A stretch of DNA of 64,000 nt from Tenrec ecaudatus (GCF_050624435.1 NC_134542.1:112699677-112763676), one strand, 5' to 3'; shown: positions 43,871-55,659, counted from the first letter of the stretch. The notes: a model not told the origin generated them from the sequence alone. A program made the numbers and translations.

Positions 43871-44029
43871 TACTAAATCTGTGTATTTGGCTAATATTTT
43901 TTAATTGGAAGTTTCTCTGAAATTAGAATAAGAAGGAAGAAAGAAAAACATCTCGAGTCTCTTGACTAACATAATTCATCCTTATGCACTTTCATCTCTT
44001 CCAACTCATATGTAGACTTTTGAGATGCG

Positions 44030-44125
44030 TAAATCTTTATGAAGGCAGACAGCCTCACCTTTGTCCCACTGGGTTCAAGGTGGTTGGAATCTTTGATTCA
44101 CAGACCACCAGGTCTCCTGCATAGC
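44030..44125 (-). mobile_element. AfroSINE head fragment, antisense
   Basis: 'taaatctttatgaaggcaga' to 'agaccaccaggtctcctgca', the SINE start complement; the 3' part is lost. Confidence 0.6.
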
Positions 44126-44682
44126 ATTGCTATAGCCTATGATTTACAAATATATGGTAGAAGAGAGGATACTTGGGAGAGATTGGTGGAGGAAAGACAA
44201 TAAAGGAGACATAAGAAGAATGAAAAGAAAGAAAAGGCCGGGGCAAGACCCAGATGCACAGAAACTCACTGTCTCATACTCATCTCTCCTCTCTGTGGTT
44301 GCTCTCTCAGGACTCACACCTGGGCCCCTTTCCCCTTTCTAAAACTGAACTCATTCTCTCTCTGACACACAACACTGATGCACAACCCAAACCACCCCTC
44401 TAATACTCAAATATAGATTGATTTAGTAAACCTATTAGTAAACAGTAAACTTTTCTTTAGACTTTGAGTCCCGAAATTTATACCCAAATACAAGCTGATT
44501 GTTACAGGAGATTTGCATACCAAAATCCAAGGAATATCAGGGCTCTTTAAAATGACTGTGAAAATACAAATAGTTGAATTTGACCTGAATTAAATTTTAA
44601 ATTTCTCAATAACACACATAAAGATAAGAGAGATGTCTTACTTTTAAATTCATACAAAGTGAATTTATTTTAAATTTGGCCC
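44126..44682. other. No feature seen
   Basis: Unassigned. Confidence 0.4.
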
Positions 44683-45192
44683 TGTGTTAGTCTGGGTAGA
44701 CTAGAGAAACATCCATAGAGGCACTGATAGGTGTATAGGAAAGAGCTTTGTATGCAAGAGCAATTGAATATTGAGAAAAAATCCCAGCCCCATCCAGAGC
44801 AAGTCCATAAGTCCAGTATTAGCCCATATGTCCGATACCAATCAATAAATTCCTCTTCAGACTCATAAAGCACATGCAATGACACTCAATGCAGGAAGAG
44901 CACATACCAGTGGTTGGGAAGTCTTGTGGATCTAGTGGCATTGTAAGCATCTCCGCCCTGGCAGGGGTCTCCACATGGCTCCTCCAGCTCAGGGCACTAG
45001 CGTAGCTCCATGTGTCTTGTTAGCTGCAATGTCTCCCAGGAAGTGAGCCTGTGTCCTACCTCCAGTGAGCTATTTATCTCCTTAGCACCTCCAAATGAGG
45101 TCATCAAGCTGCGACCTGATTGATTGACAGGCCAAACTCCACCCCTTCACTCTTAATCCTTTCAAATTGACAACAGACTCTCTAACTACCAC
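44683..45192 (-). mobile_element. Solo LTR, family B, antisense
   Basis: The clearest family B copy: opens TGTGTTAGTCTGGGTAGACT and closes AACTACCAC on the plus strand. It includes 'ggcaggggtctccacatggc' and 'gacaggccaaactccacccc'. The flanks GGCCC and GGACC are similar but shifted, so the duplication is unresolved. Confidence 0.7.
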
Positions 45193-45514
45193 GGACCCTT
45201 TTCATCCATCAATTTATTTTTGACATCCAAGCATCTGTCATTTTTTACCCTCTCCTCTCCTGTCTGTGGAGGCACAATTTCACTTACTCCGTGGAGTATT
45301 CAGAATAAGTTAAATTTAACTTCTCTTCCCCATTCCATAATTGGTCCAATGACAATAAGTTGCTATCTATTCCTCTTTCCTTTGATGATGAAGTGAAACT
45401 TTGTGTATGCAGCAAAACTTACCTGCATTAACTGCACGAAGGTATTTCTGTTATTGTGACTGTCATATATTAGGAAAAATCCTGAGATATTATAAATGGG
45501 CAGTGTCCATGGGA

Positions 45515-45522
45515 TGGTGTGC

Positions 45523-45554
<32 letters not shown>

Positions 45555-45585
45555 CAGAGAGAGACAGAGAGAGAGAGAAAGAGAC
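45515..45585. repeat. (GT)n(GA)n microsatellite
   Basis: GT dinucleotides pass into a long GA tract with occasional C. Confidence 0.95.
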
Positions 45586-45649
45586 TTCTACTTTTAACTA
45601 TTATAGTTTTATTTCCCTCTGAGGATTAAAGGGCAGTATTAGAATAGAT

Positions 45650-45712
45650 GGGCCCTGGTAATACTGAGGGGTTTAGCACTGGACTGCTAACTATAAGGCA
45701 AGCATTCCCAAT
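45650..45712 (+). mobile_element. AfroSINE head fragment, sense
   Basis: 'gggccctggtaatactgagg' followed by 'ggactgctaactataaggca', the tRNA-like head only. Confidence 0.6.
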
Positions 45713-45989
45713 CCATTGTATGCTCATTCTTTTGATGTAGTGGAATTGTTTTTTTGTTTCTTATGGGTATTTTTTTCTGAATCATTTTTGGCTTTGAAGG
45801 ACCAGTCAGATGAATATAAATTATGATGACTCATATTCTTCTACCAGCTACAAAGGGATAATACTGAGACTGAGCAAGTAGGGGACAAGGGACCCCAGTG
45901 ATGACGGCCAATGACCAGAAAGGGCCATGCCTACAAGCATAGGTAAGAAGAGGCACTGCAGAAAAAAGAGATGCAGCCTCACCACTTTA

Positions 45990-46250
45990 TAACCTGCTGG
46001 TCTCCCCAGTCAACCCCCATAATTGTATTGTCTGTAAGTTCTGTGTGAGCATTGCGATGGCTTATCAAACCCAGGAGAGAAGCAAAGTGCTGTGTGAGGG
46101 ATGGTTGGTGTCAGAATCGAAGAAAGCGGGTGGAGACTACATGCATGGATGGCATTTTCCACACAGGAGTCATCCGTGGGCAGAGAAGGAGTTAGCGCCT
46201 CTTTCCCCCTTGTCTTGTGAGAGAAGCTCAAATGTGGCGCCCACTCTATA
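45990..46250 (+). mobile_element. LTR-like repeat, family C, 3' portion
   Basis: 'tattgtctgtaagttctgtg' and 'tatcaaacccaggagagaag' parallel the 3' part of family C (25680, 31383, 33560). The upstream part is not recognisable. Confidence 0.4.
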
Positions 46251-46572
46251 GTTTTATTTTCTTTTGTCCATTTTGTGATAAAAAACAGTAGATCACATGT
46301 CATCAAAAGAATTTAATTCTGGGTCTGTTTTCTTTTTAAACCTACAAATCTCCCCTCCACCACTTAAACCACGGCTTTCTTTATTTTGAGTGACCTAATT
46401 TGGGTGTTATCAGCTGTGAAAAAGAGCAATTATGCTATTTGTTACGTTATACTTCTGAACATTTTTAATATGAAATGGGAAAGTGTTAGAATTTGCTTTC
46501 CAGGGACTCAACAGACAAGGCATAACAGAGAATGTATGGATATTCTATGTAACCTTCCTACCTCTATCCTTT

Positions 46573-46770
46573 GGGAGCCCTGCTGGCATAGTGGTTGAGC
46601 ATTGAACCACTAACCGCTAGATCAGCAGTCTGAAGCCACCAGCTGCTCCTTGGGGGAAAGATAAGACTTTCAACTCCTATAAAGAGTTACGGTCTTCGAG
46701 ACCCACAGCAGTTGTTCGACTCTGAGCTGTAAGGTCACTATGTGTCAGAATTGACTCAATGGCAGTGAGT
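46573..46770 (+). mobile_element. AfroSINE, full length, sense
   Basis: The best AfroSINE in the window, about 198 bases. The tRNA-like head is GGAGCCCTGCTGGCATAGTG, with 'ctaaccgctagatcagcagt' next and B-box region 'ctgaagccaccagctgctcc' after it. Body 'ctataaagagttacggtctt' and tail 'cagaattgactcaatggcag' follow. Confidence 0.9.
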
Positions 46771-47791
46771 GAGACCTTTGTCCATCATGGGAGAATATGG
46801 AAGCACAGACAGTAAAAGCGTGAACTGTGGCAACTTTAAGAATAAGTATTAAAATAGGTATAGATAAATGAAAATAATCTCCAAAACAATGAGAAGAGGG
46901 ATGTTAAATTAAGCAGAGAGAACACAGAAGAAAAAGAGGATGAAGAGAGGGAGAAGAATGAGGATATTTAAAGACAGAGAAAAGCACAGGGCAAAGACAT
47001 GAGTCAACGGCAGTGTCTTTGAAAAAGAGAACTTCACAACTAGAATATGCTCAACATAACCAGCTTTACAAATTATAAATAGAGAAAAGTTCCACTACTT
47101 TATTATTTTCATAATCAGATTGGGAAGCAAGGATAAGCAAATTGTGGGAACAAATCGAGTTCCAACAAAATGTAAAAATACACTTAAAATTGAGTTAAAG
47201 GAAATAATTGAGTTATGTAGTATGACAAAATATTTGAGCATCAGCAAAAAGAATAAGAGGAGATTTGTAAACAAACAAAAACCTTGGTTCTATAGGAGAA
47301 GTTCAGGATAATGTGAACCTTGTGCTCAGTAACATTGAATGTCAAAAAATAGCAGAACAGTGTCCCCCAACTTTGAAGAAATGTTATGTGCCATATGCAC
47401 TTAAAATGGATTATTTTTCAACATGGAATTATACAGGAAGTATGGTACAATTGAATTCTTGTTGGTAAAATGATTTACGTGGTAAAATCTCGCAAAAATT
47501 AAAGAGCTCAACGAAAGAAACTTTATAAAAGAATAAATGGTAATCACTGACTTAATATCAAACAGAACCAGACAATCATTTGATTTAGAAGAGAATGTAA
47601 ACTTAACTTTGACAGTGTAAATAAAAATAATCTCACTAGCAAATACAAGGAGGAGGTGTGAAAATGTGGGATCATTACTTTCTTTAACCCTCACAGTGTT
47701 GAGTATAAATGCTCTCTATAAGGGAAACAAGGGTTTTTAAAAAATAAAAATAATTTCCACTGTTTTAAAAAATACTGTCTTAGTCTTTTTT
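46771..47791. other. No feature seen
   Basis: A-rich, unassigned, no gene signal. Confidence 0.4.
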
Positions 47792-48395
47792 TATTTTAAC
47801 AATTTATTGGGGCTGATACAATTCTTTTCACAGTTCATACATATACATACATCAATTGTATAAAGCACATCTGTACAGTCTTTGCCCTAATCATTTTTTT
47901 CTCTTTTCTTCTTTTACATTTTATTAGCGACTCAAACAACTCTTACCACAATCCATACATATACATACATCAATTGTATAAAGCACATCCATACATTCCC
48001 TGCCCCAATCATTCTCAAGGCATTTGCTCTCCACTTAAGCCCCTTGCATCAGGTCCTCTTTTTTTTCCCCCTCCCTCCCCATTCCCCCCTCCCTCATATG
48101 CCCTTGGTAATTTATACATCGTTATTTTGTCATATCTTGCCCTATCCGGAGTCTCCCTTCCCCCCTTCTCTGCTGTCCCTCTCCCAGGGAAGAGGTCACA
48201 TGTGGATCCTTGTAATCAGTTCCCCCTTTCCAACCCACTCACCCTACACTCTCCCAGCATCGTCCCTCACACCTTTGGTCCTGAAGGTATCATCCACCCT
48301 GGATTCCCTGTACCTCCAACCCTCATATGTACCAGTGTACAGCCTCTGTCCTATCCAGCCCTGCAAGGTAGAATTCAGATCATATACTGATCCTG
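47792..48395 (-). mobile_element. L1 3' UTR with duplicated 3' terminus, antisense
   Basis: Two L1 3' ends lie in the same antisense orientation. A short unit (47792-47897) stops at 'tttgccctaatcattt'. After a pyrimidine spacer, a second unit starts at 47914 ('tacattttattagcgactc') and continues into normal 3' UTR to about 48395. The same two-unit structure, cut at the same point, recurs at 51563-51842. Confidence 0.8.
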
Positions 48396-48516
48396 AATAA
48401 ATATATTTTCTTCTGCACAGGAGTGGATTTTGAAGTCTACCATTTGTCACAGTTTTATTTTAGTGTATTTTCTACCATTAAATCCAATAAAAAGGGATTT
48501 AATATCTAGATTTATG

Positions 48517-48622
48517 TATATACCCGAGTATAAGCCAACCAGAATATCAGCCGAGGCACCTAATTTTACCACACAAACTGCATTAAAAATGTGCTGGAAA
48601 AAAACGGTGTATACGGTATATA
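48517..48622. mobile_element. Short MITE with inverted ends
   Basis: A ~106-base element: left end TATATACCCGAGTATAAGCC, right end ACGGTGTATACGGTATATA, partly inverted. The internal block 'gaggcacctaattttaccac' is one I know from a dispersed tetrapod MITE. No coding capacity. Superfamily (hAT or Tc1/mariner) not settled from the ends. Confidence 0.6.
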
Positions 48623-48684
48623 GACTATATATTGTACATCATTCATTTGAAAGGTTTATTTCACTCTGCCTTGTTTCTATTTGG

Positions 48685-49060
48685 TTCAGACTCATAGCAA
48701 CAGAGTGAAACCTGCACAGCCCTGCGCCATCCTCACAATTGTGTCTAGGCTTGAGCCCATTGTTGCAGCCACTGTGTCAATCTCACTAAGCGCCTCCTCT
48801 TTTCCCTGCCCCTCCACTTTACCAAACCCGATGTCCTTCTCCAGGGACTGCTCTGTACTGACAACATTTAAAGTGTCTTTAAGATGAAGTCTTGCCATCC
48901 TTGCAGGCTGGCTGCATTTCTTCCAAGACCGGTCAGTGTGTCCTTTGAGCGGTCCATAGTACTTACCATATTCTTCTCCAGCCCCACAATTCCAATGCAC
49001 TGATCCTTCTTCAGCCTTCCTAATTCCATCTAACATATTGTCAGCATTCTTCATCAGGTT
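48685..49060 (-). mobile_element. RTE 3' end, antisense
   Basis: 'cagccctgcgccatcctcac', 'gttgcagccactgtgtcaat', 'catttcttccaagaccggtc' and 'tcttcagccttcctaattcc' follow the RTE 3' part. 5' truncated. Confidence 0.8.
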
Positions 49061-49244
49061 TTATTTTAGTTGGACCTATTGATATGTATTAATATATTAG
49101 CAATTACATTTAAATTAATATTTAACCTATAGCATTAAATATGTATTTATTGTCTGAAGTGCCCATCCTTAAGGAGGCATTTTATTCAAAGCCATGCAAA
49201 TACCTTCTTATATTTTAAAATATTATTTTAAATATGTATCTATA

Positions 49245-50166
49245 CAAGGGGTACCCAAAAACAAGTAGGATTCTTTTTCAAGCTATGTATTTAAATTTTT
49301 TACAAAACAACTTCAATGTACTCTCTATTCCACTTAATACATGTGTCAAATCTGCAATTCCATTCTTGAAAATATTTTTCAAACACATCTGTTTGGATGA
49401 CTGACAGCATCTCCCTTGTTTTTTCTTCACCTCTTCTATGTTGTCAAATCGCAGTGCTTACATGTTCCTCTTCATTAAAAGCAACAAAAAGAAGTTTCAC
49501 AGAGTGAAGTCAGGTGAGTAAGATGCGTGAGGTAAGAGAGTCATGCTGTTTTTTGCCAAAAACTGGCACCCTGAGATGACTGCATGAGTAGGTGCATTGT
49601 TATGGTGGCAAAAAAAAAATCCCCTGTCTGCCATAAATCAGTCATTTTTTTTGTCAGAGTTAAGCAATCTTTTCAGAACCTCTAAACAGAAAGCTTTATT
49701 AACAGTCTGACCTGGTGGAACAAACTCCAAATGCACTGCAAGTGGACATTTTTGTCCGTTCAGAAAGGTGATGAATGTCTGGAACAAGATTTGTCATCAA
49801 ATGACATTTTACCTTTTTTTGAAATGAGAAAAGCACTTGTGCACTTGAGTTTTTCCCATAACACTGTCTTTATAAGCTCTGTTCAACATCACAACTGCTT
49901 CTGTGTTACTTTTCCCAAGAACAAAACACACTGATCTCACAGCCACACGCTGATCTCTTAAATTGTCTGTAACAAAAAAAGAGGTTTGAGCAAAACTACT
50001 TGTCCAAAAAACATCACTATGACCAGAGAGAACCTTCCCTGGCGATGCCACTGGATGTACTGACTCAGAACAAGTTGCTCTATGCTTGCCTAGCAGGTAA
50101 AATGCTTACTAAAAATTCTTCTCTGCACTCAGTACAATTCTAATTTTATGGGGGGGTACCCACTCA
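49245..50166 (-). mobile_element. Mariner transposon, complete ends, inactive
   Basis: A 922-base mariner with inverted ends CAAGGGGTACCC (left) and GGGTACCCACTCA (right) and flanking TA at 49243-49244 and 50167-50168. Transposase is on the minus strand. The N-terminal part is open at 49809-50051 (...VSFAQ-like 'SSFAQTSFFVTDNLRDQR'). Further on it reads HHNNAPTHA and YSPDFTL*NF, so the second and third catalytic Asp positions are Asn, with a stop next to the latter. Clearly the same family as 18878-20302. Confidence 0.88.
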
Positions 50167-50194
50167 TATATTTACATTTCTAATAATTACAAAG

Positions 50195-50375
50195 AGCTCC
50201 TGTACTGCATTGGGTTATGCGTTTCACTGCTAATTGTGAGATCAAAACCAGCAGGAGAACTTCGGGAGAATAATTAGGCTGTCGGCCTGATCAAGATTTA
50301 GAATCAGAAAACCTAGGTAGTAGTTGTTTTGTGCTTCGCCTTAGGGCTGGGCTATGAGTGGCAACTGATTCAAAG
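50195..50375 (+). mobile_element. AfroSINE, sense, diverged
   Basis: 'cctgtactgcattgggttat' and 'actgctaattgtgagatcaa' from the head, 'gctatgagtggcaactgatt' from the tail. Confidence 0.6.
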
Positions 50376-51512
50376 TGTGCTTTGGTAATCATAACAAATA
50401 GTCTTTTGTATAAGATTGATTAATTTGCTTTGTTCTCTTCTTGCTAAGTAACTATCTGTGTGAAGACTATTTATAAAAAAATAAGTCACACTGACCAAGA
50501 TGCAATATATTTTAATTATGTCTAATTCTGGGCTCCATATTTTGTTTCTCCTAAATTGTACTTAGTATTGTGACAGTGGTTTCATAGTCAACTATAAAGG
50601 TAGAAGGTAAAATCTTGTGGATCCTTATTTTGCAATCTTCAAAGTTTTGTTCTGTAATCAAAACTTTAAAACAATTTTATCCAACTAATTATCTAAAAAA
50701 AATCAAAAGACATGAAGACTCAGTTGGAGTTGCATTAAATCCATGTAATAATATTAACTTATTTTATGTATGTTTAGATTTACTACACTACTTTTTTCCT
50801 ATAGGATCAATGTCTTTCTTACTAGACCTGCATTTAGGTGATTAAAAGACTGTGATTATTATATCTCCCACTATTGACAGTAAGGAGAAAAGCTATATTT
50901 ATGGTTTACTTTCATATTCATGTTATTTTATTTCATTTTCATGAAAGTTCTGAAGGACAATAAGGTTATAATTACTCATCCATCATATTGACAAATGTTT
51001 AAGAAATGATACTATACAGACAGTTCTAATGAATACTTAAGACTGGTAGCATAATGTCTTACAATGTTTAGAAACAGAATCTAGCTTTAGTTTTCAAAAT
51101 TAAAAATATAATTTTGGGGATGCAACCATCATTACAAAGCTTAAAGTCCAACTTAGTATAATAATGAAAGAAAAAGTAAGGAGTGGCATAATTTGGGGGA
51201 AAAACAACTTAAAATTCTCTTCATTTGCAAATGACAGGACTGTTTACCAAGAAAATTCTAAATAATTTTTGGAAATCTTCTAAAACTAATAATTGAATTT
51301 AACTACCTTATATGATACATGGGATACTCAGATCATACCCTAGCAATTAAAAAATCTAAGATTAAAAATTAATTTTTTTCACATACAACAGTATTTATTG
51401 TACAATTGCTACCACAGTTGGTTTCAAAACATTTTCTTTTTTTTACATAAATGGCATATAATATTTTTTATATTGGCTCATTTTTTATTCTTGAATTTTT
51501 ATTTTTTATTAA
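50376..51512. other. No feature seen
   Basis: Very AT-rich; ORFs are short and unrecognised. Confidence 0.4.
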
Positions 51513-51660
51513 TAAATCTTTTTATTGGAGCTCATACAACTCTTTTTGTTTTGTTTTGTTTTGTTTTATTAGGGCCTCATACAACTCTTATAACAGTCCA
51601 TACATATACATACATCAATTGTATAAAGCACATCTGTACATTCTTTGCCCTAATCATTTT
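51513..51660 (-). mobile_element. Extra L1 3' terminal units, antisense
   Basis: Two partial L1 3' ends. A ~25-base piece ('tttttattggagctcataca', ~51520) precedes a (TTTTG)n run. A ~95-base unit (51563-51660) follows and stops at 'tttgccctaatcatttt'. They precede a further 3' end at 51694 across a pyrimidine tract. Confidence 0.75.
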
Positions 51661-51693
51661 CTTTTCTTTCTTTCTTTTTTTTTTCCTTTTCTT

Positions 51694-51849
51694 TTTTTAC
51701 ATTTTATTAGGGACTCATACAACTCTTATCACAATCCATACATATACATAAATCAATTGTATAAAAGCACATCCATACATTCCCCGCCCCAATCATTCTC
51801 AAAGCATTTGCTCTCCACTTAAGCCCTTTGCATCAGGTCCTCATGTGTG

Positions 51850-51881
<32 letters not shown>

Positions 51882-52383
51882 CATATATACCATATTGAAT
51901 GAAGGGGGAAGTGCAGAGTGGAGACCCAAGGCCCAAGTGTCGGCCACTGGAGATCCCCTCATAGAGGGGTTTAGGAGAGGAGATGGGTCATTCAGGGTGC
52001 GAGGTATTACCGATGAAGAACACAGCTTTCCCCCACATCCTGGATGCTTCCTCCCCCCAACTACCATGATCCGAATTCTACCTTGCAGGGCTGGATAGGG
52101 CAGAGGTTGTACACTGGTACATATGAGGGCTGGAGGCACAGGGAATCCAGGGTGGATGATACCTTCAGGACCAAGGGTGTGAGGGGCGATGCTGGGAGAG
52201 TGTAGGGTGAGTGGGTTGGAAAGGGGGAACTGATTACAGGGATCCACATGCGACCTCTGCCCTGGGAGAGGGACGGCAGAGAAGGGGGGGGGGAAGGGAA
52301 ACTCGGGATAGAACAAGATATGACAAAATAACGATGTATAAATTAGAAAGGGTACATGAGGGAGGGGGGAGTGGGAAAAAAAA
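51694..52383 (-). mobile_element. 5'-inverted L1 3' UTR copy
   Basis: Antisense L1 3' end at 51694-51842 is followed by a TA-rich tract (51843-51892). Then sense 3' UTR (about 51893-52377) ends 'gagggaggggggagtggg', the sequence normally just upstream of the antisense part. This is the twin-priming arrangement. Confidence 0.75.
51843..51892. repeat. TA-rich microsatellite
   Basis: TATA/CATATA repeats at the inversion junction of an L1. Confidence 0.85.
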
Positions 52384-55010
52384 GAGCTCATACAACTCTT
52401 ATCACAATCCATACATACATCAATTGAGCAAAGCACCCTTATACATTCGTTGCATTCGTCATTCTCAAAATTCACCTTCCACTTGGGTTCCTGGAATCAG
52501 CTTGGTTTCCCTTTTATTCCCCTCCCCCTCCCTCCCCGCTCCCCCCTTCCCTCTGGTCCCTTAATAGTTTATAAATAATTATTATATCTCATCTTACACT
52601 GCCCGGCGTCTCCCCTCACCCACCTTCCCATCGCCCATCTCCCAGAGAGGAGGTTACACATAGATCTCCAAGATCGGTTCTCCCTTTCTACACCCCCTTC
52701 CCTTGTGGTGTCGCCACTCCTACTGCTGGTGTTGAGGGGTTCGTCAGTCCTAGATTCCCTGTATTTCCAGATCCCTACTGCACCGCTGTACATCCTCTGG
52801 TCTAACCAGGTCCGCAAGGTAGAATTGGGGTCATGATAATTGGGAGGGGAGGAAGCGTTCAGGAACTAGAGGAAGGTTTTGAGTTCCATTGTTGCTACAC
52901 TGAACCCTGAGTTACTCATCTCCTCCCCACTACCCCTCTGGAAGGGATGTCCAGCTGTCTACAGATGGGCATTGGGTCCCCATCACGCACTCCCCCTCAT
53001 TCACGGTGATGTGATTCCCACCACCCTCCCCTCCCCCAACCTTTGTTGTTTGAGACCTGGTCTCCTCTGCCCTTCACAATCATCTATGTTGGTGTGCTGC
53101 TTCCGTGTGGGCTTTGTTGCTTCTGGGCTAGATGGCCGCTTGTTTGCTTTCAAGCCTTTAAGACCCCAAACGGTATATCTCTCAGTAGCCGGGCACCATC
53201 AGCCTTCTTCACCACACTTGCTTATGCACACCTTCATCTTCAGCGATTATGTGAGGAAGGTGATCACACAATGATTGTTTTTGTTCCTTGGTGTCTGCTA
53301 CATAGTCCATTCAACGCCGTATATTCGCCTAGGCTGTATACTTCTTCTCTGTGGGCTTTGTTGCTTCTGAGCTAGATGGCCTGCTTGTTTGCCTTCAAGC
53401 CTTTATGACCCCAGATGCTATATCTTTTTGATAGCCGGGCACCATCAGCTTTCTTCACCACGTTTGCTTACACACACGTCTGTCTTCAGTGATCATGTTG
53501 GGAAGGAAGGTGGGTATCATGCACTGACCGTTTAGCAGGGCGAGGTGCTATTGTATTGGGGGAGTATGCATGAGGAGGCCCATTGTCCATCTGCTACCCT
53601 ACTACTGAACCTATAAATATATGCAAATAAGTCTATTGCCCCATAATCATAAATATATTTACATATGTACATGTCTGTATTTAGGCTTCTCTGTATGCAC
53701 TTTGCCTCCTACTCCTTTCCTCTATTTCCTTTCGCTTTCCTCCCATCCCACCACCATGTTTAGCCTTCATTCTGGTTTCAGTAATTCCTCTCAATTACCT
53801 TGCCCTTGGTCACACCCTACCAGTCCTCCCCTCCCCTCCCTCCTCTGGTTTTGAACCACTCGCTGTTCCCTTGTCCCTATGTTGGGTGACACCTCCTCCC
53901 TTCCCCTACCTCCTACGCTCTCATGTCCCTCCAGGACCATTGGTCCTGTTATTTCCTTCTCTCATTGTTTGTGCAGCCTATCTTATCTAGGTCGACCTGC
54001 TGATATAGTAATATGTGCATGCAAATGCAGATGACTATGACAGTGCCTAAGTGGCACATATGAACATGGCTTCGACAGCAGCAACACTGACACGCTGATA
54101 ATCAGAAAAGCCACTAACATACAAAATTTACAAGGTTAAAAAAAAAGACAAAGCAAAAAGATAGCAAAAAAATAAAAGAAAAATTGCTAGTAGTTCCAGG
54201 TCAGTTTGTTGGCCTTTAGGAGTGTTTTCCAGATGAAACTTGTGTGGTGCCACATCCTGGCCCCAAAGTCCATCCTTTATACTCCCTCGGGATCTCTTTG
54301 CTCTGCTTCCTCTGCTGCTCCATTGCACACCCCCAGTGTTTGCCTCAGTGTGGTGGGGTCAGCATTCGCACTTCCCCCACTGTGTCTCAGGTGTTGTCCC
54401 GTGTAGGGCCATGTGTTGGTGCAGGATGTCGCATCTCGCAGTGTGGCCAGCTGTATGGTCCGCTCTGTACGGTGGGCCCTTCGAGCCGGGCTATCGTCCT
54501 TGGGCTTGGTGTGTCCAGGTATACTTCACTATGACCTTTCTCCTTCCTTTGTTTCAGCTTCCTTCTGGGTGTGGTGGGGTAGGTCAGTTCCTTTCCCACT
54601 CCAGACAATCTATTTTCATTTTCTGTGGTACTCCCTTCGATTGTGGGGGTCGGACTAATTCTGGTTTGGGCCAGCATGTCGTCCAGCCTCTTTGTATAGT
54701 CCTCCATACTTTACATTGCCCTCCTTGTTTGGTGTGTCGTGGTGGGGTCTGTATGCATGTTCCAGTTCTGTGGGGACATAACCGATACTCTCCCCCGGGT
54801 GGTTTAGTACCCTGTTCCCCCCCATACCATCCATTTGGATTCTCCCCATCCCGGTTCTCCCTCTCCCTGCCCCACTACTCCTTCTTTATGCTGGGCTTTC
54901 ATGTACCTCCCTAAGTGTGGCCTGCCCTCCCTCCAACTATTTATGCTTCCCCCGTTTATTGTGGGATGGATGTTTATTCTTCTATTTCTGTCATGTGGAT
55001 TGTACTTACC
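52384..55010 (-). mobile_element. Long L1 3' UTR copy, antisense
   Basis: About 2.6 kb of antisense L1 3' UTR, starting 'gagctcatacaactcttatc'. It passes 'ggtagaattggggtcatgat', 'gctagatggccgcttgtttg' and 'ctacccctctggaagggatg', and reaches upstream 3' UTR at 54190-54300 (matches the complement of ~41750-41820). It is longer than the 3' UTR of the copy at 39850. Part of the excess is a duplicated block (53095-53265 and 53340-53510). Open frames such as 54240-54914 are GC-rich chance ORFs. Confidence 0.75.
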
Positions 55011-55094
55011 TAATTGCATAAAAATTTCAACTATGAACCTAAAGAAAGGTGTGTGAGACACCTATATAGAAAATTATAAAATATTTTAGGAGAA

Positions 55095-55230
55095 AAAATT
55101 TCCACTTTAAAAAACTTTCTTAATGTGAATTTGGTGAAAATTTACAGAACAGGTTAGTTTTCCATTAAACAATTCATACACATTTTATTTCATCTCAATG
55201 TTGGGAATCCCTGCAATGTAATATCACTTA
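55095..55230 (+). repeat. Family D repeat, terminal part
   Basis: 'gtgaatttggtgaaaattta' followed by 'cagaacaggttagttttcca', matching 28850-28890 and the complement near 31010. Only the last part of the family is present. Confidence 0.5.
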
Positions 55231-55467
55231 TTCCATTTTTTAATGACTTTATTGTCATATAACTTGTATGCCATACAATTCAATGGTTTAGAATATTAAA
55301 AGGAGCTGTATCATCATCACCACGATCAATTATAGAACATTTTCTTCATTCTTGTGCTCATTGTTATTAACTAACCCAACCTCCCTAACCCTAAAGAACA
55401 AACCATGCCCAAAGGAGCTATTAATCTAGTTTCTGTATCTAGAGTTTTACTTACCCTGGAATTTAAA

Positions 55468-55573
55468 ATAATCATAATTTTATTGGGGGCTTGTACAATG
55501 CTTCTCACAATCAATGCATATATCCATTGTGTCCAGCACATTTGCACATTTGTTGCCATTATCATTCTCAAAA
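55468..55573 (-). mobile_element. L1 3' end stub, antisense
   Basis: 'ttttattgggggcttgtaca' to 'tgttgccattatcattctca'; short truncated L1 tail. Confidence 0.8.
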
Positions 55574-55659
55574 GAAAATCATACTGAAAAACCTCAATGA
55601 TAGCACCAACAATAACCACAGAAATAACCTCAATTTTAAAACATTTAAATTTAGAGATA

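Noticed and set aside
45515-45585. GT/GA tract as a CRISPR-like or tandem regulatory array
   Set aside because: Dinucleotide repeats without spacers; an ordinary microsatellite.
51819-52475. Open frame of 218 codons, minus strand
   Set aside because: It spans the inversion junction of an L1 and a TA microsatellite, so it is a chance frame.
54240-54914. Open frame of 224 codons, the longest in the window
   Set aside because: It lies in antisense L1 3' UTR that is noncoding in other copies; its cysteine-rich, low-complexity translation matches no family.
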